NCBI GenBank assembly: GCA_035489755.1
Contig: DATGZK010000044.1
Coordinates: 1 to 64,000 of the forward strand
Direction of reading: 5' to 3'
Origin: UBA9160 sp035489755
GTDB lineage: Bacteria > Myxococcota_A > UBA9160
Length of the DNA stretch: 64,000 nucleotides
Part shown: piece by piece, positions 8,389 through 17,206 of the stretch
Position numbering within the stretch: the first letter of the stretch is position 1
Layout: every line of letters begins with the position of its first letter
Program-made: the position numbers and the translations under genes
The notes under the pieces: model-generated
The model's input: the letters and a program-made list of their open reading frames with translations, nothing else
Database searches by the model: none
Told to the model about the DNA's origin: nothing

Positions 8389-9312
8389 CTACGTCGGCCT
8401 CCCCGGAGCTCCTCGATCCTCGGCGGCGTGAGATCCTAGCGCGGAGCCTTTCCGGGCGAAGCTCGGCGAAGCCGTCGCGTCACGCGCTGCGTCCGGCAGC
8501 CGGAAGCCGAGAACGCGCAACAGCTCCACCTGTTTCTCCAGTGTGATATCTCGCGCGCGGTAGGTCCGGGCCGAGCTCTGCGCTTGCGGCCTGCGGACAG
8601 CGACGCCGGCCAGAACTTCTGTTGCTGCTTGCGCCAGAAGCTTTCCCGTGAGCACGACGTTCCGGTTGCGAAGGCGCCAAGGGCAAATGGGGAAGCTCGC
8701 CTCGACTCGGCGCTGAAGGGTTACGTCGCCGCTGTCCACGCCGGCGTCAATGAAATGGACCGTCACACCCGCAGATTCGAGGTCAGCGTGCAGCACCTGC
8801 CAGAACTCGGGGAACATCCCGCGATACTCCGGGAGAATCGAGGTATGCGCATTGAGAGCACCGATCCTCGGAATGTGGATCAGGGGCTCCTTCAGAATTG
8901 AGGTGCCGCAGACCAGGAGCAGATCGGGGGAGCGCTCTTGGCACCAGGCCAAGGTTTCCTTGCGATTGATGTTCTGAGTCGAGTGGATGGGGAGATGCTT
9001 CGGCCAGGGCCCGGGCGTAGAGCCCGTATCGCGCAGGAACTCGCGCTTTGCTTCCAGGATGAGCCGTTCTCCGATGAACTGAACCCGGGCTCGCAGTCGC
9101 TCTCCGCGAAGCCAAGTTCTCGTGACCGAGAGGTAGCTGTGAAGGCGATCCACGAAGAGGGTGCGAGGGGCACCCCTGCGCAAGCGCGGAACGCGGAGCC
9201 GAGGGTCCTCGACGACGATGCCCGCGAGTCCCAGCGTCTCGTGAAGCTTCTGTGCGACGTAGCGGCCGTGGGCGCTCGGATTCGTCAGTAGGAGGACTGT
9301 GTGCTCAGGCAC
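8389..9312 (-). CDS. Formyltransferase-family protein (probably amino-sugar N-formyltransferase)
   Basis: 307 aa from a GTG at 9312 whose first bases overlap the upstream stop by 8 nt. The core LNAHTSILPEYRGMFPEFW followed by GVTVHFIDAGVDSGDV carries the Asn-His-Asp catalytic set of 10-formyltetrahydrofolate-dependent formyltransferases (PF00551). The N-terminal 150 residues are diverged and the C-terminus has a short extension, so it is not Fmt, PurN or ArnA. With an adjacent deacetylase-like protein and methyltransferases it may formylate an amino sugar freed by deacetylation; the substrate is inferred. Confidence 0.75.
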   Translation of the reverse strand: MPEHTVLLLTNPSAHGRYVAQKLHETLGLAGIVVEDPRLRVPRLRRGAPRTLFVDRLHSYLSVTRTWLRGERLRARVQFIGERLILEAKREFLRDTGSTPGPWPKHLPIHSTQNINRKETLAWCQERSPDLLLVCGTSILKEPLIHIPRIGALNAHTSILPEYRGMFPEFWQVLHADLESAGVTVHFIDAGVDSGDVTLQRRVEASFPICPWRLRNRNVVLTGKLLAQAATEVLAGVAVRRPQAQSSARTYRARDITLEKQVELLRVLGFRLPDAARDATASPSFARKGSALGSHAAEDRGAPGRPT

Positions 9313-10564
9313 CGTCGCGATTCTCAGGGGGTTCGATTTGCGGGAAGCGGATCCGGACCGTATCGGCCTCAACCTGGTCGAGCTCACACGCGACAGCCTC
9401 CCCTTGGCAGGTGATGCACACGTCGCCGCCCCCCTTGCGGAAGAAGCCGAACTCGAAGCCTCCTAGGTCCGAGAGGTTGAGCGAAGGGAAGCGAAGCCCA
9501 TCCGCTCGAAAGTCGACGCCCGCGGGACCCACGCTCGCGTGGTCGCGCAGTACCAGGTAGTCGAGGAACTTCGATGTCGAAGAGAGCAGGATGCGACCTT
9601 CGGCGTATGCCTCTGCGAGGCGCCCGAGGGCAGACCTCGTCCCTTCCGGAATGTGTCGGCTCTCGCGAGCGCGGCCGGCCCGGCGCTTTCCGAGGTGGGT
9701 ATAGATCACCGCGGAGCCGCGCACGGCCTGCAAACGCTCGAGGAGCGCCGGCGAGAGCAGCTCTCCCAAGCCATCGATGTCGGCGAGATTCCAGACGCCG
9801 TAGCGCCGGAACAGGTAGAGCGATGATTGATCGGCGAAGCGGTGGGCCACGTAGGGGTGATTGGCATTCTCGTCGTACGAGAAGATCTCCGGGGAGAGTA
9901 GGCGTCGGGCCGGACTTAGGATTCGATCAAGGTTCGCCCGCAGCACGGCCTTCGCCGGAGTCGAAGACAGACCGGCATACCACTCGCGGCGACCGACCGG
10001 CCGATCCTGCCCGACCAGGTGCTGGGTCAGGTTGCCGTCCCACGCGTAGCGGACGCCGGCGGCGCGGATCAGATCCAAGCTGTAGTCGACATTGGGATAC
10101 TCGTGCCCCGAAGCATCCGTGAAGCTCGCTCGACCCCCGGTTCCTCCGCGGTGAGTCAGGTTGCACGAAGACCCCGCATGGTCGGTCCAGATGAGCGGTC
10201 GGAGGGCCGCCTCGGCCATCCGCCGGAGGCCGAGCTCGGCCTCTTCGCGGTTGAAGCGGCGCTTCGGAGTCCCCATGTAGTCGCCCCATGTGTGCATGGA
10301 GTCGTGGGGGTGGGCATCCAGGATTTCGGGATGGTCTACGAGGTTCACCTGATCGGGCAGAGCCTCGTTGTGGTTAAACACGAAGAAGCTGTCCGCAAAC
10401 GGGAGCGCCAGTTCCTCCCAGACCAACTCATGGATCTGCTTCCAGTGCTCGATGATGGTGTTGTCGGGGTCGTTGCTAAGGGTCAGCCAGGCCCGAAAGG
10501 GAGGCGGGTAGGCGAGCAGCGACCAGGCTCCCGACGGATCACAGCGACGCCAAACGGGGTTCAC
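9305..10564 (-). CDS. Polysaccharide-deacetylase-like (NodB-type barrel) hypothetical protein
   Basis: 419 aa from a GTG at 10564 that overlaps the upstream stop as GTGA. Near the N-terminus, RAWLTLSNDPDNT resembles the metal-binding Asp-Asp strand of NodB-like deacetylases, and later HPHDSMHTWGDYM and DHAGSSCNLTHRGG offer His and Asp metal ligands; IYTHLG in the C-terminal part fits a late barrel strand. I cannot confirm the His-x3-His motif, so the assignment is to the fold only. It is the middle gene of a coupled three-gene unit, and the context suggests glycan or lipid-sugar modification. An ATG at 10615 is an alternative start. Confidence 0.55.
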   Translation of the reverse strand: MNPVWRRCDPSGAWSLLAYPPPFRAWLTLSNDPDNTIIEHWKQIHELVWEELALPFADSFFVFNHNEALPDQVNLVDHPEILDAHPHDSMHTWGDYMGTPKRRFNREEAELGLRRMAEAALRPLIWTDHAGSSCNLTHRGGTGGRASFTDASGHEYPNVDYSLDLIRAAGVRYAWDGNLTQHLVGQDRPVGRREWYAGLSSTPAKAVLRANLDRILSPARRLLSPEIFSYDENANHPYVAHRFADQSSLYLFRRYGVWNLADIDGLGELLSPALLERLQAVRGSAVIYTHLGKRRAGRARESRHIPEGTRSALGRLAEAYAEGRILLSSTSKFLDYLVLRDHASVGPAGVDFRADGLRFPSLNLSDLGGFEFGFFRKGGGDVCITCQGEAVACELDQVEADTVRIRFPQIEPPENRDGA

Positions 10565-11316
10565 GTTCTCTCGCCCCGCTGGGAGGCATCCTTCGGCTTT
10601 TGAGCGATCAAGCAATAGCCGAGAGGAATGCCCGCAGACGTACCGGCCGAAATGCGCCGCACGCTGCGGAGGCCCAGGAGCCAGCGCGCCAACCTGGAGT
10701 GAATTTTCGAAGCCAGCTTCCGGCTGGCGAGCAGCTTCCCAGTAAGGTCGGCCAAGACCTCCGGGGCTCCTCCATAAGCCTCGACGGAGAGCACCGACAG
10801 TCGGCTCGCACTGCAGAGTGTTCGCAGCTGGAGCTCGCTGTAGCGGTAGCGGTCGTCAGGACCCGTGAGCCAATAGAGAAACGGTGAGCCCACGATCAAC
10901 TTGCCACCCGGACGCAGCACCCGCGCCATCTCGAGCCAGAGCCGATCGGGCTTCGCGCTGTACATCAAAAAATCCGTCGCGAGGACCGTATCGGCTCGCT
11001 CGTTGGGCAGGGGAATGCCCTCGTCGAGATCGACCTCGTAGTCCAGCAGCGAGTTGGAAGGCTCCGCTTGTGGCCGATCGATACACAACACCTCGGACAC
11101 TTGATCCCGGTAGACCTCGTAAAGCGGGGCTCGCGCGCAGCCGAGATCCACGAGCACGCCTCGGGCGTGTTCTCGAATGGCGGCTTCGTACACTCTTGCC
11201 AAGACGCTCGTCATGAGTCGCGATCCGGCGCCCACTTCGCCCGGATCCCGCGAGGTCTCCAATCCCGAAGCAGTCAGGACGAACTTCGTAGGAGCCCAAA
11301 GGTGCGCGTTCTTCAA
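10561..11316 (-). CDS. Class I SAM-dependent methyltransferase
   Basis: 251 aa. Motif I is LVDLGCARAPLYEVY (about residue 55), followed by CIDRPQ, a motif II-like ADTVLATDFLMY and the post-motif LRPGGKLIVGSPFLYW, as in Methyltransf_11/25 enzymes. It is the first gene of a three-gene overlapping unit with the deacetylase-like protein and the formyltransferase, so the methyl acceptor is probably the same glycan. The C-terminal region (LARWLLGLRSVRR) is basic and may touch the membrane. Confidence 0.85.
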   Translation of the reverse strand: MKNAHLWAPTKFVLTASGLETSRDPGEVGAGSRLMTSVLARVYEAAIREHARGVLVDLGCARAPLYEVYRDQVSEVLCIDRPQAEPSNSLLDYEVDLDEGIPLPNERADTVLATDFLMYSAKPDRLWLEMARVLRPGGKLIVGSPFLYWLTGPDDRYRYSELQLRTLCSASRLSVLSVEAYGGAPEVLADLTGKLLASRKLASKIHSRLARWLLGLRSVRRISAGTSAGIPLGYCLIAQKPKDASQRGERT

Positions 11317-11614
11317 GCGAAGCCCCTTGCAAAGACCGGTCGGGCCACCCCCGATACGACGACAGTGATTGCCGGGAGAGGAACTGAGCCTCGTGCGGGG
11401 CTATTCAGCCCCGAATAGTTCCGACTCCCGACGGATGCGACTCCCGACCGTGCGAGTCGCAGGATCGGCAAGAGAGACAAACTTCTTGAGCAGAAGGTGC
11501 CCCGAGGCTCCCGGAATTCGACGGGAATCGACCCGCCGGGCGCAGCGCAGACGCATTCCACGAGTCTGCGCCGAGCGAGCCACCGAAGACGCGCCAGGAT
11601 TTCGCCGAGTCCGC
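11317..11614. other. Intergenic stretch with one hairpin
   Basis: A 7-bp stem with a 4-nt loop (CGGGGCT / AGCCCCG, 11396-11413) is present but has no following T run on either strand. No gene seen. Confidence 0.3.
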
Positions 11615-12409
11615 TCAGGCAGTCGGCGGACGGTAGGTTCGCACCCAAAAGCCGCTTGGCAGCTCTGCGCTCGAGTCGAGGTGCCCGAAGCGCCGGGTCA
11701 GCGCCGCACGCAGACTCTCCGCTGCCTCCGCGATCTGGCCATCGCTAAGGCGCCATGTCCACGACCAATCCCGCCGTACAAGTTGTTCGACGAGCCTGCG
11801 CGGCTCCAGAAAGCGCGAGAACGCAAGGCGGCACGGTGTGCCTACGAGGCGCCAGCCCTCCTGTTCCGGGAAGCTCTCGATCTGCTCGTACGATACGCCC
11901 GCATTCTTAAAGGGGTGAGCCTGTCCAAAACCCTCAAGCCATGCCCAGTGAGCGGCCCGGTCGTCCGCTCCATGAACGAATACACCGTGGGGATGGAGAA
12001 CGCGCGCAACCTCTCGCAGCACATCACGCCAGCGCGGGATGAGATGGAAGACATGCACGCCAAGGACGGCGTCGAAGCTCGTGTCCTTGAAAGGCAGCTG
12101 CGCCGCGTCGGCATGCACAACGTCCACCGGGAGACTGCCGCGCTTGGCAAGAAGCCGCTCCATCATGCTTCGGGAGAGATCCACGCCGGTAACGCGCAGG
12201 CCGCGTGCCGCAAGCGGCAGCGCGAGGCGTCCTGTACCAACTCCAATTTCGAGAAGGCGTGCGCGTGGCTTGAGCTCCGCTGCTTCCTGGACGAGCGCCG
12301 CAACCCGTTCTGCGACGCCGGGAGGGAAGCCGCGCGTTGCATCGTACCTGTCGGCGGCACGGTCGAAGACAATGGATTCATCGGGTCTTTCAGCGCTTCT
12401 CTCGGTCAT
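11615..12409 (-). CDS. Class I SAM-dependent methyltransferase (Methyltransf_11 type)
   Basis: 264 aa beginning MTERSAERPDES. FDRAADRYDATRGFPPGV leads into motif I LLEIGVGTGRLALPLA, then VTGVDLSRSMMERLL, motif II-like DTSFDAVLGVHVFHLI and LREVARVLHPHGVFVHG. This is the UbiE/biotin-synthesis-like small-molecule methyltransferase pattern. The acceptor is unknown. It is separated by about 300 bp from the glycan cluster and divergent from the cytochrome gene, so it may be independent of both. Confidence 0.88.
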   Translation of the reverse strand: MTERSAERPDESIVFDRAADRYDATRGFPPGVAERVAALVQEAAELKPRARLLEIGVGTGRLALPLAARGLRVTGVDLSRSMMERLLAKRGSLPVDVVHADAAQLPFKDTSFDAVLGVHVFHLIPRWRDVLREVARVLHPHGVFVHGADDRAAHWAWLEGFGQAHPFKNAGVSYEQIESFPEQEGWRLVGTPCRLAFSRFLEPRRLVEQLVRRDWSWTWRLSDGQIAEAAESLRAALTRRFGHLDSSAELPSGFWVRTYRPPTA

Positions 12410-12676
12410 CTGACTTCTCGGTCCGCACGAAAAGAGCGTCCGGTCTTGCGGAGGCCGGCTCCGCTATGGGTTGGATCCAAGGCCCATACCATTTCACTTT
12501 GCCTCCCCTGCCACGAACCCGCATGTTCGACACTCTCTGCGCACGGACCGCTTCCCCCCCTAGCGATGCCTCGCGCTGCGCGGGTCCGCGCAGTCGCATT
12601 CGTTTCACGCGGCGCTCGCTTGCTACCCGATCCCTTGCGCTTCGGGTCATTCGCGACGTGGGGTAACGTTCGCGAG

Positions 12677-15025
12677 ATGCGCGGATGGGCCCTCGTAGTC
12701 GCGGCGCTGGCGGTGTGGACGGCGTGTAGCCGTTCCAGCGAGAAGACCGCACCAGCTCCCCCGCCCGTGCCCAAGCCTGCCACGTTTGTCGGTTCGCAAA
12801 GCTGTGGCGGCTGCCACCCCGCACAGCTCGCGCGCTGGCAAACTTCGCATCACGCGCGCGCCATGCAGCCGGCTTCGGACGCGAGCGTGCTCGGTGACTT
12901 CACGACGCGCGCGCTCATGGATTCCGGTGCGAACGTGCGTTTTTTCCGCCACGACGGTCGCTTTGTCTTTTCGACGGAGGGGGCGGAGGGTCGGGTCCAC
13001 GACTTTGAGATCGCATACACCTTCGGTGTCGATCCTCTGCAGCAATATCTCGTCCCTTTCCCTGGTGGACGCATGCAGGCCACGGGCTTCGCCTGGGACA
13101 GCCGCGCCGAGGCCAATGGGGGTCAGCGCTGGTTCGACCTTCATGGGCGCGAGAAGATCCCGCCGAGTGATCCGCTCCACTGGACGGGACCCGCGGGTGC
13201 TTGGAACTTCCAGTGTGCGGAGTGCCACTCGACGGATCTTCAAAAGGGCTGGAAACCCGCCGAGTCTCGCTATGAAACCACCTGGGCCGAAGTCTCTGTC
13301 GGCTGCGAAGCCTGTCACGGCCCCGGATCCGCCCACGTAGGGTGGGCCAAGGACCGGACCGAGCGGAGTCACGCCGATGCGCCGTCCGAGGGCGCGGGCC
13401 ATGGACTCGTGGTCGCGCTCGCAGCGAAGCAGAGTGCCGCATGGGTCTTCGACAGCGACGCGCCGATCGCAAGGCGCAGGGGCGAGCCCCCGTCCCATGC
13501 CGAACTCGAAGCCTGCGGGCGGTGCCACAGCCGCCGCAGCGTCATCGCAGAGCCCTACAGCTACGGCCGACCGCTTCTCGACACCCATCTCCCTTCACTC
13601 CTCGAACCGGATCTCTACTTTAGCGATGGCCAGATCCGCGATGAGATGTACGAGTGGGGCTCCTTCTTACAAAGTCGCATGTATGCCGCTGGCGTCACTT
13701 GCAGCAATTGCCACGAGCCCCACAGCGGCGAGCTCCGGGAAAAGGGGAATGCGACCTGCGGCCAGTGCCACCAGCCCGCGCACTACGACACCGTTTCCCA
13801 TCACCACCACGCGGTGGGATCGGCGGGTGCGAGCTGTGTGTCGTGCCACATGCCGACGCGGGTCTACATGGTGGTCCATGCGCGCCACGATCACTCGCTC
13901 CGCGTCCCACGTCCCGATCTCTCCGTGCGGCTCGGCACGCCAAACGCGTGCGAGAGCTGCCACCGCGAGCGCACGCCGAAATGGGCGGCGGAGACGATCG
14001 CCCGCTGGCGTGGAGACGGCCCGGCGCCGCGCGCGCACTTCGCAGAGGCTCTCGACGCGGGACGACGGGGAAGGGCCGACGCCGAGGAGCGTCTGGCGGC
14101 ACTCGCGGACGACAGCTCCCAGCCCCCGATCGCACGGGCGACCGCGGTGCGTGAGCTGACGCCGTGGCTCACCATCCGCTCGCTCCCAAGCGTGGAGCGG
14201 GCCGCCGGGGACGCGGAGCCGTTGCTGCGTCTTGCTGCAGCAGAAGTTGCGCAGGCCATAGGTCCACAGCCTGGGGTGGCGCTGGCAGCTCCGCTCCTGC
14301 GCGACCCGCTCCGCGCCGTGCGAATTACGGCCGCGCGTGCGCTGGCCGCGGTCCCGCCGACATTGTTGGCCGCTTCCGACCAGCTTCCGCTCGCCGATGC
14401 ACTCGCCGAGTGGCGTGCATCTCAGCTTGCGAACGACGACCGCCCCGAGGCGCACGTCAACCTTGGGGCGCTGCATGCACAGAAGGGCGAGGACGAGGCG
14501 GCGCGGCGGGAGTACGAGACCGCGCTGCGCCGGGGTCCGTGGTTCGTGCCCGCGTACTTGAATCTCGCGGACTTGGAGCGCTCAGAAGGCCGCGATGGCG
14601 CGGCGGGTGAGTGGCTGGAAAAGGCGCTCGCCTTGGCGCCAAAGAACGCCGACGTTCACCTCGCGATCGGTCTTCTCCGCGTGCGGGAGCGGCGCCTCCA
14701 AGACGCGGAACAGGAGCTCCGGCTCGCTGCCAGCCTCGCCCCGGAGGACGCCCATCTCACCGTGGTTTATGCGATGGCGCTTCAGGCCGCGGGGCGAGTG
14801 AGCGAGGCGCTCAGTGTCCTCGAGGCCATGCACCGCAGCCGCCCCGGCGAACGTGAGCCCCTGCTGGCCCTCGCCACGATCGCACGCGATGCGGGTCAGC
14901 CCGGGAGAGCGCGGCAAGCGGCCCAAAACCTCCTCGCGCTCGTGCCCGACGACCCGGGTGCAGAAGCCCTGGCGCGTGAGCTCGCTGAGCCCGTTCCCAA
15001 GGAGCGAGAAGCGGGGTCCCGTTGA
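12677..15025 (+). CDS. Eight-heme c-type cytochrome with C-terminal TPR repeats (lipoprotein)
   Basis: 782 aa from the ATG at 12677; the frame is open far upstream but that part lies antisense to the methyltransferase and is not coding. A signal segment (GWALVVAALAVWTAC) suggests lipidation at Cys17 and export. Eight CxxCH motifs follow: CGGCH, CAECH, CEACH, CGRCH, CSNCH, CGQCH, CVSCH, CESCH, over about residues 43-430. HEAT-like helices and about five TPR units (from roughly 590 to the end) fill the C-terminal half. It should be an electron carrier or redox enzyme in the periplasm or on the cell surface; TPRs suggest a protein partner. A MscS-type gene follows 112 bp downstream. Confidence 0.9.
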   Translation: MRGWALVVAALAVWTACSRSSEKTAPAPPPVPKPATFVGSQSCGGCHPAQLARWQTSHHARAMQPASDASVLGDFTTRALMDSGANVRFFRHDGRFVFSTEGAEGRVHDFEIAYTFGVDPLQQYLVPFPGGRMQATGFAWDSRAEANGGQRWFDLHGREKIPPSDPLHWTGPAGAWNFQCAECHSTDLQKGWKPAESRYETTWAEVSVGCEACHGPGSAHVGWAKDRTERSHADAPSEGAGHGLVVALAAKQSAAWVFDSDAPIARRRGEPPSHAELEACGRCHSRRSVIAEPYSYGRPLLDTHLPSLLEPDLYFSDGQIRDEMYEWGSFLQSRMYAAGVTCSNCHEPHSGELREKGNATCGQCHQPAHYDTVSHHHHAVGSAGASCVSCHMPTRVYMVVHARHDHSLRVPRPDLSVRLGTPNACESCHRERTPKWAAETIARWRGDGPAPRAHFAEALDAGRRGRADAEERLAALADDSSQPPIARATAVRELTPWLTIRSLPSVERAAGDAEPLLRLAAAEVAQAIGPQPGVALAAPLLRDPLRAVRITAARALAAVPPTLLAASDQLPLADALAEWRASQLANDDRPEAHVNLGALHAQKGEDEAARREYETALRRGPWFVPAYLNLADLERSEGRDGAAGEWLEKALALAPKNADVHLAIGLLRVRERRLQDAEQELRLAASLAPEDAHLTVVYAMALQAAGRVSEALSVLEAMHRSRPGEREPLLALATIARDAGQPGRARQAAQNLLALVPDDPGAEALARELAEPVPKEREAGSR

Positions 15026-15137
15026 GTCTGCCACCAAGGCCCCGCACCCCGGCGCCATGCTGCGCGCCGCGCCGGCATGCCATGATGGCTGCAGCTGCAG
15101 TCGTCTTCTCAAAGAAGCGCTGCCATTGGAGGTCCGG

Positions 15138-16847
15138 GTGAGGACACATCATCCCACGACAAAGCGGCGACCCGGAGCCTTGGGCGCAGTGGGACTCTGC
15201 CTTTCGATTGTGCTCGTTGCAGCAGCGAATGCGCAGGGCCCTCCGCAGACGCCCGCCCGCCCGCCCGCCGCTGCGCCCGCGCCCAGCGAGGCGGGTATAC
15301 CGGTGGCGTTAGATGGCGAAGTGGTCTTCTACATTCACAACCCCCTCGGGCCCTTTAGCGCCGAAGAGCGGGCGAAGTCGGCCCGGCGCAGGCTGATCCG
15401 CATCGCGGAGGACCCTTTCTACAGCGAGGGCCTCTTCCGCATTCAAAAAACTGACACCGAGACGCTCGTCTTTTATCGGGATGACCTCGTGGGCATGGTC
15501 ACCGCGCAGGACGCAGCGACCTTACATCAGTCCCAAGAGGATTTGGCTTCCGAAAGGATCCAGATTGTGGAGGGCGCCGTCGCCCGTTACCGCGAGAGGC
15601 GAACTCCAATCGAGTGGAGGCGTGCGCAGATTGGTGTCGCGGTCGCAACGGTCGCGTTAGTCACCGTGCTTCTGGGTCTACGGAGCGTTCATCGGTGGCT
15701 CTCCGCGATTGTCGAGCGCCGACGCAGAGCGGGCGTCGCGCTGCGCTTGCAGGAGCAGATCGTGATCGATCCGGGGCGTCTCGCGAGCGTGGAGCAGCGG
15801 GCGGTAAGATTGGGCACCGCGGCCACAGCCTTGGTGCTGCTGATCCTTTACCTGCAGATCGTTTTCTGGTTCGTGCCCCTTACCCGTGGCTATGCGCTCG
15901 CTCTGCTGGATTATCTGCTCGATCCTCTTACGAACCTGTGGCACGGCTTCCTGGCCAATGTGGGCAATTTCTTCTCGATCCTCGTGATCCTGGTCCTCGC
16001 GCGATACCTCTTGAAAGGGCTCCGCAGCCTTCTTCTCGCTGCTTCCGCCGACCTCGTCAAGCTGCCAGGCGTTGCGCCAAGCTGGGCCCCGCATCTATAC
16101 CGGATCGTTCGGCTCCTCGTCATCGGGATCACGGGCGTTATGATCTACCCCTACATCCCTGGCTCAAACACCGACGCCTTCAAGGGTCTCGGTATTCTCG
16201 GAGGCGCTCTCCTCACGGTGGGCGCTTCGAGCGCTGTTGGCAACTTTATCGCCGGCCTCATGCTCGTCTTCAGTGACACCTTCCGCATCGGAGACCGCGT
16301 GAAGGTGGGAGAGACGATGGGCGATGTGCTGGAAACGAGCATGTCTCTCACCCGGATCCGAACGCCCAAGAACGAGGTGGTGACCTACCCGAATGCCATG
16401 CTGCTCAGCGGGCATCTTGTGAACTACAGTGCGAAGGCGCGCGAGGAGGGTCTCATCCTCCACACGTCAGTCACGATCGGATACGACGCGCGGTGGCGGA
16501 AGGTGCATGAGCTGCTGATCGAGGCGGCGCTTCGAACCCCTGGAATCGTTCCGCAACCGGCGCCATTTGTGCTGCAGACCGCGCTCAACGACTTCTACAT
16601 CACCTACGAGATTAACGCCTACACGCGAGCGGCAAACGAGATGCTACGGATCTACGGAGAGCTTCATCAGAATATCCAGGACGCCTTTAATCAGGCCGGC
16701 GTCGAGATCATGTCACCGCACTTTGCGTCGCTGCGAGACGGCAACACCAGCACGATTCCGGGGCCCCAAAAGCCGCTGGAGCACGAGCCGCGCCGCTTCT
16801 CAATTCGGTTGGAAGAGGGCTCGTGCAAGGAGAGTGCGAAGACCTGA
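15138..16847 (+). CDS. MscS-family mechanosensitive ion channel with N-terminal domain
   Basis: 569 aa from GTG 15138, which has GGAGG 5 nt upstream. A signal peptide (GALGAVGLCLSIVLVAAANAQ) is followed by a periplasmic domain of about 130 residues, then transmembrane segments near 175-195, 240-262, 285-310 and 335-355. The pore helix and beta domain are recognisable in LGILGGALLTVGASSAVGNF, then GLMLVFSDTFRIGDRVKVGE and RIRTPKNEVVTYPNAMLL. It releases solutes on hypo-osmotic shock. Co-directional with the cytochrome gene. Confidence 0.92.
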   Translation: MRTHHPTTKRRPGALGAVGLCLSIVLVAAANAQGPPQTPARPPAAAPAPSEAGIPVALDGEVVFYIHNPLGPFSAEERAKSARRRLIRIAEDPFYSEGLFRIQKTDTETLVFYRDDLVGMVTAQDAATLHQSQEDLASERIQIVEGAVARYRERRTPIEWRRAQIGVAVATVALVTVLLGLRSVHRWLSAIVERRRRAGVALRLQEQIVIDPGRLASVEQRAVRLGTAATALVLLILYLQIVFWFVPLTRGYALALLDYLLDPLTNLWHGFLANVGNFFSILVILVLARYLLKGLRSLLLAASADLVKLPGVAPSWAPHLYRIVRLLVIGITGVMIYPYIPGSNTDAFKGLGILGGALLTVGASSAVGNFIAGLMLVFSDTFRIGDRVKVGETMGDVLETSMSLTRIRTPKNEVVTYPNAMLLSGHLVNYSAKAREEGLILHTSVTIGYDARWRKVHELLIEAALRTPGIVPQPAPFVLQTALNDFYITYEINAYTRAANEMLRIYGELHQNIQDAFNQAGVEIMSPHFASLRDGNTSTIPGPQKPLEHEPRRFSIRLEEGSCKESAKT

Positions 16848-17206
16848 CGCTTCCCTGCGCGATGCTGCGCGGTCTGTGGACGACCCGGGGTGGACCAAGC
16901 TTCGGCCGGACAGCCGCGACAGGCTCGGGGAAAACGCAACTCACGCTGGGGCAGGTCGGATTGCGCGCAGCGCTGGGCTGAAACGGGCTGCCTCGAAGGC
17001 GAGATTCAAGGCCTGCCTGTCGCGGTTCCACCTTGAGCCCGGACCGTGGCGGCACCCAGGACGACCCTTCTCTCCTAAGCCTGGGAGCGCTACCCCTTCG
17101 CCGCCCAAAGCGTCGCAGTCGTCCCCTGCGAAGCAGTGCATGGGCCAAGAAGAGCGCGTCGCGGCTCCGCCGATCGCGGGGGTCGCTGGGGGGGAACTCG
17201 CGAAGA
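16848..17206. other. Intergenic stretch
   Basis: About 360 bp between the channel and the lipoprotein esterase. Frames here are Arg/Ser/Pro-rich shadows. No promoter, repeat or terminator that I can support. Confidence 0.3.

Noticed and set aside
11369..12676. Upstream 436-codon extension of the cytochrome ORF
   Set aside because: It lies antisense to a well-supported methyltransferase and is Arg/Ser/Pro-rich; the signal peptide at 12677 marks the true start.
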